DNA of 64,000 bases from JAAYAY01 sp963674575 (lineage in GTDB: Bacteria > Planctomycetota > Planctomycetia > Pirellulales > Thermoguttaceae), in NCBI GenBank assembly GCA_963674575.2, contig CAXXQT010000009.1, positions 1,364,001 to 1,428,000 on the forward strand, given 5' to 3'. A model generated the notes under the pieces. It did no database searches. It was not told the origin of the DNA and was given only the letters and a program-made list of their open reading frames with translations. This document shows, piece by piece, positions 8,767 through 17,635 of the stretch. A program made the translations under genes and the position numbers. Within the stretch, counting starts at the first letter, position 1. Each line of letters starts with the position of its first letter.

Positions 8767-10367
8767 ATGACCTTGCCACTCACGCGATCCCGAAGGGCAG
8801 CGCGAAGTCTCTCGATATTCGCCGTCGCCCTCTTTCTTCTTGGCCCCGCCTGCCGAGCCGGCGACCTGGTACTCGTTCCGCTCCAAGACTCGGTCGGGAA
8901 GTTCGAGCGAATCGAGTTCCGCATCGACCTGGACCGGCAGTACGCCCGGCCCTTCGATCCTTCCGAGGTGGACCTGCAACTAATTGTGGAAACGCCTTCC
9001 GGGCGAAGCCTTGCTGTGCCGGCCTTCTTCTTCCAGCCCTGCGAGCACCGGACGCTCAAGGTTTCAGGCAGGCAGCGTGAGTGGATCTACCCGGCGGGTG
9101 AGCCTTGCTGGATGGCGAGGTTTGCGCCGGCAGAATGCGGACTCTACCATGCGGCGGCCCAATTGACGGACGACCGGGGAGCAACGAGCACTTTCTGAAT
9201 CGGATCACTCTGACGCGGAACGGGTCGGGAACAGCATGGCTGACAGGCCTCTCCGTGCGAGAGGCAGCCGGTGGTCCGAACCTGCTCGTTGACGCCAATC
9301 CGAATCTGCCGCGCCGCGGTGTCTATCACCAGATCGACGCCTTCATGCTCGATGAAATCGTCGAAGCGGCCCGCATGCGTGATCTGCATCTTCAGCTTTG
9401 CGTCACGATGCGAGATTTGTACATGCAGGCCCTTCGGGACCCGGAGAGTGCGGAATACGACGAGGCGATTCGCGATGCGCAGAACCTGCTCCGCTACTTC
9501 GTGGCGCGGTGGGGCTATTCGACGAGCATTGCCGCGTGGGAATACTTCAACGAGATCGATCCGGGCAAACCCACGGACCGGTTCTACCGCGAACTGGGCG
9601 AGTACCTGGAGCGAATCGATCCCTACGGCCACCCTCGAACCACGAGCACCTGGTCTTCTTCGCATCGCGACTGGCGGCACGGCCAGCTCGACATGGCGGA
9701 AGCGCATTTCTATCTTCGACCGAGTTCGTTGAAGAAGACGCCCGACGTCGTGGCCGCTGTGCTCGACCAGGCGCGGGATCTTCGCGAGCATTCACCGGGC
9801 CGGCCCATGCTCCTGGCGGAGTTCGGCCTGGCCGACGAGAAGTGGGGGCTGAGCCCTCGGATGAAGGAAGATCAGCGTCTGGAGCACTTCCACAACGCGC
9901 TCTGGGCTTCTTCCCTCTCGGGGCTGTCGGGGACGGCCATGTTCTGGTGGTGGGAGCAACTCGACCGACGGGATGCCTATCACCATTATCGTCCCTTGGC
10001 GGACTTTCTGAAAACGGTGCCCTTCGGCGCCGCCGGTCTCGAAGCGGAACAGGTAGAGACGAGGGGGCCGCGGAAGATCCTCGCTGTTGGGTTGAAGGGA
10101 CCTCAATCGGCCCATTATTGGTTCTACGATCGGGACCACTCGTGGGAACGGGGAGCGAGCCAGGATTCGGAGACCACCGCGGCGGGGGTCGTGTTGCCTA
10201 TCACCGGTCTGGCGGCAGGCAACTACACCGTGGAGTGGTGGGACACGTGGAACGGGCGCGTCGTTCGCACCGAGGACGTTACGCTTTCCGGGGAAGGCGC
10301 GGAGCTGACGGCGCCGAACTTCTCTCGGGACATCGCCTGCCGAGTCGTGTCACGCGGAACCCGTTAA
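8767..10367 (+). pseudogene. Exported glycoside hydrolase (clan-A like), disrupted by a deletion and frameshift
   Basis: Frame 1 (8767-9198) encodes a signal peptide and an Ig-like N-terminal domain resembling DUF5060, stopping at TGA 9196-9198. A second frame, open from 9105, carries the catalytic region to 10367: 'LQLCVTMRDLY', the acid/base motif 'WEYFNEID', and the likely nucleophile in 'LLAEFGLAD', followed by a small beta-rich C-terminal domain. The segment that normally links the two (end of the Ig domain and first barrel strands, with 'RFFEFSDGTPFFPVG'-type sequence) is missing, so this looks like an internal deletion that also shifts the frame. ATG 8767 has GGAG upstream. If the break is an assembly error, the gene would be an intact polysaccharide hydrolase. 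Confidence 0.7.
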
Positions 10368-10407
10368 TCGCTTGCGGATCGATTTTTAGGGAGGCGTTGC
10401 TGGCCGC

Positions 10408-11598
10408 TTAGAGTTTCGTGACCTCGAGGATCTCTCGGGCCATTTCCGACAGCCGATCCCCTTCGAAGGTCTGCATGGCGATCAATTCGCCGGCCGTATC
10501 GAGAAACGTCCTGGCTTCCTTCTCAAAGGCCTTCCCTTCGCTATCGCCGTCGGCATACCCCTGTTCGCCAATGAGATGACACAGCGAGTGATACCGGCCG
10601 CGTTGTTCACCCAGGAAGCGACCGCTCGCCTCCTGCACGGCGTTCAACTTGTCGAAACAGTCGGCGGTCCGTGTCAGCGATTGGGCGAAGCGCAGCCACC
10701 ACTGGAGCATGCACTGGAGGGAAAGGAGCAGGTCGGTTCGCGTGAGAATTCCGCAGAGGCGTTCCTCTTCCACCACGGGAACGGACGAGATCTCCTGCTC
10801 CAGCATGGTTGCAATCGCCGCGCTGGCCGTCGTGTCGGGGCGAACGGTCGTCAGTTTCGTCGACATGATCTCTTGGGCCGTTTTCACTCCCGAGCGTGGC
10901 ACGTCGCGATCGCTTACCACGCCCAGGAGCTTTCCGTCGCTGTCGCAGACGAGTACGTGGTGAATGCGTTTCTCGGTCATGAGCTGGCGAATCTCATCGC
11001 TCGACGTGCGCCGGGCAACGACCGTCACGTCGTGCGTCATGAGATGACGCACCTCGACGCGGTTCTTGAACAGCAGTTTCGGATCCTCCAGGATGTTCTT
11101 CCAGAGAATCTGCCGCTTGTCATGGAGACGATTGTCTTCCCGTTTGGGCGACGTCTCCTCGTCCTCCGATTCCTCCTTGTTCGCTCGGAGCCGTTGGGAT
11201 CTGGCCACCAACCAGAGTCCGGCAATCAGGAAGGCCGCCGCGAGGAAGATCCAGCCGTTTCGGTGGAGTGAGGGGACCCCCGACGCGCCCTGGGCGTTCT
11301 GCGCCGACGAGGCCACGATCGTCTGTCCGTTTGCGGCCGCAGGGCGGCTGGATTCGGCATCACCCGCATCACGAGCCGATTGCGCGGCGATTGTCAGGGA
11401 CCCGGTCAGTTTGCGGTAGGTTGAGCGGCTGTGTTCGTGAAAAGCGTCGATTCCCGCGACGACGACGCAGGCAATCGCTCCAAGAAGAAGGGCGTATTCC
11501 GTCACCACACTTCCGCGGCTTGATTGCGCAAATCCACGATCCTTGGGAAGACGCCGTGGACTACTCAAACGACTCTTGTTCTGACACCCATTTTTCAC
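10408..11598 (-). CDS. Flp-type prepilin N-terminus fused to a TM span and CBS pair
   Basis: About 396 residues. Residues 20-60 have the layout of a Flp/type IVb prepilin: a basic leader, then 'RG/SVVTEYALLLGAIACVVV', with Gly29 before the cut site and Glu34-Tyr35 at +5/+6, followed by a hydrophobic helix. A linker of about 55 residues leads to a second membrane span (about 114-132), a charged stretch, a CBS pair (about 183-305: 'LMTHDVTVVARR', 'IMSTKLTTVRPD') and a helical C-terminus. GTG 11598 is the start, with GGAGG eight bases upstream. It lies 159 bases after phoU on the same strand and may be read from the phosphate operon. If the leader is processed, a prepilin peptidase would be needed; none is in view. 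The function is unknown. Confidence 0.75.
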   Translation of the reverse strand: MKNGCQNKSRLSSPRRLPKDRGFAQSSRGSVVTEYALLLGAIACVVVAGIDAFHEHSRSTYRKLTGSLTIAAQSARDAGDAESSRPAAANGQTIVASSAQNAQGASGVPSLHRNGWIFLAAAFLIAGLWLVARSQRLRANKEESEDEETSPKREDNRLHDKRQILWKNILEDPKLLFKNRVEVRHLMTHDVTVVARRTSSDEIRQLMTEKRIHHVLVCDSDGKLLGVVSDRDVPRSGVKTAQEIMSTKLTTVRPDTTASAAIATMLEQEISSVPVVEEERLCGILTRTDLLLSLQCMLQWWLRFAQSLTRTADCFDKLNAVQEASGRFLGEQRGRYHSLCHLIGEQGYADGDSEGKAFEKEARTFLDTAGELIAMQTFEGDRLSEMAREILEVTKL

Positions 11599-11757
11599 GC
11601 TGTTTCCTCCGGTCGGGAATCGTGCAACTCTTCAGAAATGTAGGTTGCATGGGACCGGCAGCGTGGGAACCACGTTGGAAAGACGGGGATACTGTGACGG
11701 AGCCTTCCAGGACAGCAATCGAGGTAACGGCAGGATCTTCTGTGGCGATTCTGCCGG

Positions 11758-12417
11758 TTATTCGGTGTCCTTGTGGCGGACGATTTTCCCTTCGATCATG
11801 TAGATGGCGTCCTCTGCGATATTCGTAGCCAGATCCGCCGTTCGCTCGAGATTTCGCGTTACGGCGGCCAGACGCAACAGGGGCCTGGCCTGGTCGGGAT
11901 GGTCGCACACGACTCGCTCCACCTCGCGACGGACTGTTCGTTTCATCGCGTCGACCTCGTTGTCCCGAGCGCACACCTCGGAGGCCAGGTCGGCGTCGAA
12001 ATTCACCAGGGCGTCCAGGCTGTCGCGAAGCATGGCCTGAACCTTCCGCGACATGTCCGGCAGTCCGAAGGGAAGCTCCACGAGCGCTAATCCGTCGAAG
12101 GCCAGCGTCTTTCGAGAGATATTGACCGTCAGGTCGCCGATTCGTTCCAGGTCGTTGTTGATCTTCAGCACGGAAATGATGAACCGCAGGTCGATCGCGA
12201 CCGGTTGGTGCAGGGCCAGGATCTTGAGGCAGTCTTCCTCCACCTCCACCTCCAGGCGGTCCACTTCCTCGTCGCGTTCGCGAATTTCGGAGGCCAGTTC
12301 TTCGTCCCGCTCCATGACCGCGCGAACCGCCAACTGGAGTTGCTCGTCAATCAGCGCGCTGAGCGAAAGCAACTTCCGCTTGAGCTTCTGGATTTCCCGT
12401 TCCAAGTGAACCGACAT
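11758..12417 (-). CDS. phoU: PhoU, phosphate transport regulator
   Basis: About 219 residues with the two three-helix PhoU repeats: 'LAVRAVMERDEELASEIRERDEEVDRLEVEVEEDCLKIL...DLRFIISVLKINNDLERIGDLTVNI' and the second half ending 'LAAVTRNLERTADLATNIAEDAIYM'. The metal-binding E/D-rich turns in each repeat are present. PhoU restrains PstSCAB uptake and signals phosphate sufficiency to the PhoR kinase in well-studied bacteria. It is the fifth gene of the operon, 120 bases after pstB. No phoB or phoR lies in the window. Confidence 0.95.
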   Translation of the reverse strand: MSVHLEREIQKLKRKLLSLSALIDEQLQLAVRAVMERDEELASEIRERDEEVDRLEVEVEEDCLKILALHQPVAIDLRFIISVLKINNDLERIGDLTVNISRKTLAFDGLALVELPFGLPDMSRKVQAMLRDSLDALVNFDADLASEVCARDNEVDAMKRTVRREVERVVCDHPDQARPLLRLAAVTRNLERTADLATNIAEDAIYMIEGKIVRHKDTE

Positions 12418-12483
12418 GGCAATCGTGATCCGGTCTTGTGGTTGTTGTCTCTGAATGTCGTGGTTCGCTCCGCGAACCAGCGT

Positions 12484-12503
12484 CTTCTCGCTCCAGCGAG
12501 AAG
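12484..12503 (-). promoter_or_regulatory. Stem-loop between pstB and phoU
   Basis: CTTCTCGCT (12484-12492) and AGCGAGAAG (12495-12503) form a perfect hairpin in the pstB-phoU gap. There is no T-tract, so it is more likely an mRNA-processing or stability element that sets the phoU level than a terminator. Confidence 0.4.
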
Positions 12504-12537
12504 CGACTTTGCGCGGCGTTTGCCGTTGCGCCGCCGC

Positions 12538-13401
12538 CTAGCCGAAACGCCCCGTGATGTAGTCTTCCGTCGCCTGCTCCCTCGGGTTCGTGAAGACGTC
12601 TTCCGTCTTTCCGAATTCCACCAGCACCCCTTCGTAAAGAAACGCCGTGTGGTCCGACACTCTCGCCGCCTGTTGCATGTTGTGGGTCACGATGATGATC
12701 GTGTACTCGCCTTGCAACTCGCCGATGAGGTCCTCGATGCGCGTGGTCGAACGGGGGTCGAGGGCCGAGCAGGGCTCGTCCATGAGGATCACTTCCGGGG
12801 AGATCGCAATCGCCCGGGCGATGCAAAGACGCTGATGCTGGCCGCCGGAGAGTCCCAAGGCCGAATCGTGCAGGCGGTCCTTGACCTCCTCCCACAAGGC
12901 GGCTCGCTTCAAGCTCTTTTCCACCACTTCGTCGAGCACGGTCTTGCGGTTGATGCCGGCGATCCGCAACCCGTAGGCCACGTTCTCGTAGATCGACTTG
13001 GGGAAGGGCGTCGGCTTCTGAAAGACCATGCCCACCTTGCGACGCAACTCGATGATGTCGAGGGTGCGATCCAGGATCTCGTCGCCGGCGAGCTTGATGG
13101 ATCCGGTGATGCGCACGCTGTCGATCAGGTCGTTCATCCTGTTCAAGCAGCGGAGAAAGGTGGATTTGCCGCAGCCGGAGGGGCCGATCAGGGCCGTCAC
13201 GTCGCCTCGGGGAAAATCGATGTTGATGTTGAACAGGGCTTGCGACTTCCCATAGAACAGGTCGACCTCGCGGGCCGAGACAATCGGCTCGGTCGCGCCG
13301 GTCTGATCGGGCTCGCGGTTCTTCTTCCGTTCCGCGACCACGTCGGCGGGAGAGGCGAGGTCAATGGACTTCTTTGGCTTGTCTTGCACGGTGGAACTCA
13401 T
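12538..13401 (-). CDS. pstB: PstB, phosphate ABC transporter ATP-binding protein
   Basis: About 287 residues. Walker A 'GPSGCGKST', signature 'LSGGQHQRLCIARAIA', Walker B 'VILMDEPCSALDP' and the switch His in 'IIVTHNMQQA' are all intact. PstB hydrolyses ATP on the inner face of the membrane to drive PstCA. ATG 13401 is chosen; its first bases overlap the end of pstA (13418), giving translational coupling. An in-frame TTG at 13437 would lie inside pstA. An N-terminal extension of about 40 polar residues precedes the ATPase fold. Confidence 0.96.
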   Translation of the reverse strand: MSSTVQDKPKKSIDLASPADVVAERKKNREPDQTGATEPIVSAREVDLFYGKSQALFNINIDFPRGDVTALIGPSGCGKSTFLRCLNRMNDLIDSVRITGSIKLAGDEILDRTLDIIELRRKVGMVFQKPTPFPKSIYENVAYGLRIAGINRKTVLDEVVEKSLKRAALWEEVKDRLHDSALGLSGGQHQRLCIARAIAISPEVILMDEPCSALDPRSTTRIEDLIGELQGEYTIIIVTHNMQQAARVSDHTAFLYEGVLVEFGKTEDVFTNPREQATEDYITGRFG

Positions 13402-13417
13402 GGCAGGATCTTGCTTG

Positions 13418-15310
13418 TTAGATCGTTCGCAGTTCAAAACGTTTCCGCATCCGGTTGCGGAGCCAGATGGCCACGCTCGTCATGGTCAACACGATCGCCA
13501 ACAACAGCAGGGTGGTCACGTAGACCATCGGCTTGGTGGCCTCCACATTGGGCGATTTGCAACTGATGTCGAAAATGTGAAAGCCCAGGTGCATGAACTG
13601 GCGATCCAGGCGAATGAAGGGCAGTGTTTCTTGGATCGGCACCGGCGCGCTTTTCACCGCTCCGGTGATCATCAGAGGGGCCACCTCGCCCGCCGCGCGG
13701 GCCATGGCCAGGATGAACCCGGTCATCATGCCGGGCGAGGCCATGGGCACGAGGATCCGAACGAGGGTCTGGAACTTCGTCGACCCCAGCGCGTAGGAAC
13801 TTTCGCGCACGTCGCGCGGGATGGCCATCAAGGCCTCTTCCGTGGAGACGATCACGACCGGAATCGTCAGCAGGCCCAGGGTGAGGCTGGCCCAGAAGAT
13901 GCAGCCCTGGCCGAAAACAGGCTTGCCGGCGTCGACCCAGGCGGGAAACAGCCAGCCGTCCAGGGCGCCTCCGCACAGGTAGATGAAGAAGCCGAGGCCG
14001 AAGATCCCGTAAACGATCGACGGAATGCCGGCCAGGTTGTTCACGGCAACGCGAACCAGGCGAACCAGCGGTCCCTGCTTGGCGTATTCTCCAAGATAGA
14101 TCCCCGCCAGCACCCCGAGCGGAAAACACGTGATCGACATGAGGAACACGAGCAGCACGGTGCCGAAAATCGCCGGAAACAGCCCGCCGTCCTGGTTGGC
14201 TTCCCTGGGATCATCCGAGAGCATTTCCCAAATCTTGGCGCCGTAGTGGCCCGCTTTGGCGCCCAGCCCCATCGAGTTGGGGCGAGTGAAACGCACGATG
14301 CCGATCAGCGGTATGGACTGCTCGCGGCCGTGGGAATCCACAAACACGGCGACATTCGTGCGAAGCGCGGCCTCAGCCTTGCCGCGCCGGCCGGCAAGGG
14401 CGTGGGATTCTTCCTTAAGCTGATCTTCGCGTTGAACGAACGCCGCCAGTTGCCGGTCGATTTCCGCAATTCGCGAGCTGAACTCGGTGGACCCGAAGGA
14501 ACCTTCGCTCGATCGGCTCCGCTTGATCAGTTGCTTCTTCTCGTAGTTGAGCGCGACTTTCTCGGGGGCGATCACCGACGTCAATTCCCGCTCGATCACC
14601 GATTCGTCGGACTGGATCGGCTGGATCTCCGCTTTTTCCACGCGTTTGGCCGCCGCCAGGGCGGCCGAAAGCCGCTGCGGGAGCGGACCTGCCGGGATCG
14701 ACGGCAACTCCGGGGCTTGAATCTCCTTGAGAAATCCGAAGTAATTGAGGTCGGTCATGCGATCGAGCTTGTAGGCGTCGTCCGGCTCCGTGATCTCGGC
14801 GATATTGGAGACCCACTCGTGCGTTCCCGACGCGCCGTTGCCGTCGGGCTGCGCGTCCTCGCGAATTTCACAGTCGACCCATTGAAACGCCGGGCCGTTC
14901 TCGCGGTTGCCGACTTTGATTTTCCAACGTTCGACCGGTCGGAACTTGAACCTGCCCGCCTCCCGGTCGGCCTCGGTCTCCTCGTCGAACAAGCGCACTT
15001 TGGTCGTGTCGCGTTCGACGATTTCGCCGAGAAGCTGAGTGCCGTCGCGGAGGGTGACCAGGTGAATGGCGGAGGGCCAGAAAACGCCCAGGCCGTTCCA
15101 GAGCACCACGCCGAGCAACAGCAACGTGAGCGCAAGGGTGAACGCCAGCGCGCCGCCCGTCGCCCAAACGAACGGTTCGCCCTGACCCCAGAAGCTGCGC
15201 TTGTCGACAAGCCGCTTTAGAGCCGTCCGTACTTCTTCCGAAGGCGGCTCCGAACCAGTTCGGCCAGCGTGTTCAGAAGAAACGTCATCAGAAACAGGAG
15301 CACTGCACAT
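13418..15310 (-). CDS. pstA: PstA, phosphate permease subunit with large extra domain
   Basis: About 630 residues, roughly twice a usual PstA. The C-terminal half (about 385-630) is a standard permease with the EAA loop 'DVRESSYALGSTKFQTLVRILVPMASPGMMTGFILAMARAAGE'. The N-terminal half has one membrane span (about 48-75), then about 300 residues facing the periplasm that include a basic/acidic coiled-coil region ('RIAEIDRQLAAFVQREDQLKEE'). Enlarged PstA and PstC proteins occur together in some bacteria; the role of the extra domain is not known to me. The start at ATG 15310 overlaps pstC by 94 bases and has no clear ribosome-binding site, so translational coupling is likely. Confidence 0.92.
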   Translation of the reverse strand: MCSAPVSDDVSSEHAGRTGSEPPSEEVRTALKRLVDKRSFWGQGEPFVWATGGALAFTLALTLLLLGVVLWNGLGVFWPSAIHLVTLRDGTQLLGEIVERDTTKVRLFDEETEADREAGRFKFRPVERWKIKVGNRENGPAFQWVDCEIREDAQPDGNGASGTHEWVSNIAEITEPDDAYKLDRMTDLNYFGFLKEIQAPELPSIPAGPLPQRLSAALAAAKRVEKAEIQPIQSDESVIERELTSVIAPEKVALNYEKKQLIKRSRSSEGSFGSTEFSSRIAEIDRQLAAFVQREDQLKEESHALAGRRGKAEAALRTNVAVFVDSHGREQSIPLIGIVRFTRPNSMGLGAKAGHYGAKIWEMLSDDPREANQDGGLFPAIFGTVLLVFLMSITCFPLGVLAGIYLGEYAKQGPLVRLVRVAVNNLAGIPSIVYGIFGLGFFIYLCGGALDGWLFPAWVDAGKPVFGQGCIFWASLTLGLLTIPVVIVSTEEALMAIPRDVRESSYALGSTKFQTLVRILVPMASPGMMTGFILAMARAAGEVAPLMITGAVKSAPVPIQETLPFIRLDRQFMHLGFHIFDISCKSPNVEATKPMVYVTTLLLLAIVLTMTSVAIWLRNRMRKRFELRTI

Positions 15311-17499
15311 AGAAACAAGACGCGATAAAGGGTGCCCCCTTGCGGGGCTTCGGAAATCTCAACGGCGATGTTCGCCGAGAGCGTGCGAAATCCGTTAAAC
15401 GGGTTCCAATCCAACAAGGGCGTGTTGCCCGCAGCCATGAAGACGATCATCGTTTCACCCACGGCTCGGCCAAAACCGATCATCACGGCCGCGAAAATGC
15501 CGGGGCTCGCCGACGGGAGGATCACCCGCCAAACGGTCTGCCAGCGGCTCGCCCCCATGGCCAGCGAAGCCGCCGTCAGGCTATGGGGAATGTCGGACAG
15601 GGAATCTTCCGAAATCGAGAAAATGATCGGGATCACCGCAAAGCCCAGCCCAATGGCCACGACGAGGCTGTTCAACTGGTCGTAGCGCGTCTCCATCGTG
15701 TCGACCAGCCACTGGCGGAAGTCGCCGGCGAAGAAATGGAATTCGACCGGCCCGGTCAGCGCCATGGCGATTGCCGCTCCGACGACCACGACGGGGATGA
15801 GGACGAGGAACTCGTAGCCGCTTTCCACGCGCTTGGCGAAGTTTGTCTGCCGGATCGTCTGCCAGAACATCATGAAGGCGACGAAGGTCAGCGGAATCGT
15901 GACGAAGCCGAGAAACACTCCCACGATCCAACTGCCGACCAAGGGCGCCGCCCAAAGCAGGATCAGGAACCCAACGACCACGGTGGGAACGGCCGCCATG
16001 ATCTCGACGATCGGCTTGATCGTTCGCTTAAAGCCCGGCGTGGTGAAGTGGCTCACGTACATGGCGCTGAACAACGCCAGCGGAACGGCGAAACACATCG
16101 CGTAGACCGTCGCCTTCAAGGTCCCGAAAATCACCGGAACCAGGCTGAACTTGGCTTCGTCCGTGCCGCTCGATTGCCATAGGTATTTCGGTTCGTCGTG
16201 GTTGTCGTACCACACCTTGCCGAAGAGAACCTGCCAACTGATTTCCGGATGGGGACTGTCAATCTCCCAGATCCTCAGGTTCTTCCGGCCGTCCAGCCCC
16301 ACCATCGCGTTGCCTCGCGGCGCGTAGCCGATGGTCGTCAAGGGCGTGTCGGCGGCAAACGTGGCCAGGTGCTTCTCGCTCGTCATGTAGTCCAGGCACA
16401 CCGTGCCGTTCTCGTCCAAACTCAGCAGCGACTTGTTCCGCTGCGAAGGCAGAATCTCACAGACCGGGCTGTCGTGTTCCGAAAGGCGATGAATCAATTG
16501 CAGCGATTGGGTTTCGCTTCCCTCTTCGGTTCGCACGGGAGCCCACGTCGTCACGCGTCCCCGGGCGTCGCCCACGGCCACGGAAATGTCGCCGAACACC
16601 ATCGTCATGGCCGTCACGGACGCCGTGTCCGGCAGCATCGTGGATTCGTGCCGCTTGATCTCGCCGTCCTTCAACACCCAGCGGTCGAGATGCCCGTCTT
16701 CGGTTCCCGCAAAAAGAGCCGTCCCGCTCTTGTTCATCACCAATGCGGTCACCTGTCCGGGAGCGTCGTCGATCACCAGGCGGTTGGTTTCGGTTTCACC
16801 CTCTCCAAAGAGGGTCGTCACCACCGTCTGCTGCTCGACGACGATGTGGTTGTTTTCAAGCAACTTGGCGCAGGCCACCGATCCTTCTTCGCCCGACTGG
16901 GCGACGGCGCGCACTGCTTTTCCATCCTTGTCGGGGCCGAAACTGGCGAGCGTCTCCAGGTCGTAGCGCACGCTGCGGGTTCCGATGTCGTCGAACTGAG
17001 CCACCGCCGACGCCTCAACGAGCGATACGGCTCCGTCGGTCCAAACCAGGGTGAACTGAGAGGTGCTCGCTTGCTCGACCGAAAGGAGCCGGCGCGGCGA
17101 GCCGTCGGGAGGCTCCACGGTCTTATGATCCAGCAAAACCGGCTTCAATTCCGCGTCCCGCGTTTTGCCCTCCGGCAGGAAATCAAAGAAGCTGAACACG
17201 GCGTCCTTGGTGAGCGTGTAGGCGGAGAGGGCGTCGTTGCCGACCGACTCCCCCAACTCAACCCGATCCACGCCGACTCGCAAGACTTCCGAATCGCCGA
17301 CCTCAAGCGGAAGAGGGCACGTCACCTCCACCTCGGCGTGCGTGCCGCCGAAGAGCGGAAAGATCACGGAAATCAGCAGCACCATCACGGCGATCACGCT
17401 GCCGATCACGATCACTCCGCCCGAGACAATCACGAATCGGGCCAGCAGATCGGCCAGTTTCACGCGTGCAAGCCGCGTTGGGTTCGCTTCAATCGGCAT
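15217..17499 (-). CDS. pstC: PstC, phosphate permease subunit with beta-propeller-like insert
   Basis: About 760 residues. One span near residues 22-50 is followed by an extracytoplasmic insert of about 380 residues with WD40/YVTN-like repeats ('VTALVMNKSGTALFAGTEDGHLDRWVLKDGE', 'LTTIGYAPRGNAMVGLDGRKNLRIWE'). The permease core with five further spans comes next, including the EAA loop 'LTAASLAMGASRWQTVWRVILPSASPGIFAAVMIGFGRAVGE'. It pairs with PstA to form the phosphate channel. The propeller form of PstC is known in other phyla, so this is an uncommon but described variant. The start at ATG 17499 has a weak ribosome-binding site. Confidence 0.93.
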   Translation of the reverse strand: MPIEANPTRLARVKLADLLARFVIVSGGVIVIGSVIAVMVLLISVIFPLFGGTHAEVEVTCPLPLEVGDSEVLRVGVDRVELGESVGNDALSAYTLTKDAVFSFFDFLPEGKTRDAELKPVLLDHKTVEPPDGSPRRLLSVEQASTSQFTLVWTDGAVSLVEASAVAQFDDIGTRSVRYDLETLASFGPDKDGKAVRAVAQSGEEGSVACAKLLENNHIVVEQQTVVTTLFGEGETETNRLVIDDAPGQVTALVMNKSGTALFAGTEDGHLDRWVLKDGEIKRHESTMLPDTASVTAMTMVFGDISVAVGDARGRVTTWAPVRTEEGSETQSLQLIHRLSEHDSPVCEILPSQRNKSLLSLDENGTVCLDYMTSEKHLATFAADTPLTTIGYAPRGNAMVGLDGRKNLRIWEIDSPHPEISWQVLFGKVWYDNHDEPKYLWQSSGTDEAKFSLVPVIFGTLKATVYAMCFAVPLALFSAMYVSHFTTPGFKRTIKPIVEIMAAVPTVVVGFLILLWAAPLVGSWIVGVFLGFVTIPLTFVAFMMFWQTIRQTNFAKRVESGYEFLVLIPVVVVGAAIAMALTGPVEFHFFAGDFRQWLVDTMETRYDQLNSLVVAIGLGFAVIPIIFSISEDSLSDIPHSLTAASLAMGASRWQTVWRVILPSASPGIFAAVMIGFGRAVGETMIVFMAAGNTPLLDWNPFNGFRTLSANIAVEISEAPQGGTLYRVLFLCAVLLFLMTFLLNTLAELVRSRLRKKYGRL

Positions 17500-17526
17500 C
17501 GTGGTTCAACTCGCGAAAGGTAAGAA

Positions 17527-17563
17527 GGGCCCGCCCTCCGAAACTTCGATCGGAAGGCGGGCC
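17527..17563 (-). terminator. Attenuator-like hairpin between pstS and pstC
   Basis: A GC-rich inverted repeat spans 17527-17563, with GGCCCGCC and GGCGGGCC as the outer arms and TCCGA/TCGGA inside. On the minus-strand transcript it follows pstS and is trailed by a pyrimidine-rich run rather than a clean T-tract. Hairpins here commonly let the binding protein be made in excess over the permease. Confidence 0.6.
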
Positions 17564-17635
17564 GGGTGCGTCTGATTGGGGGAATCGACGCAGCATGACC
17601 AGCGCGGAAACCGCGCTGGCCAGGGAAAAATCGGT

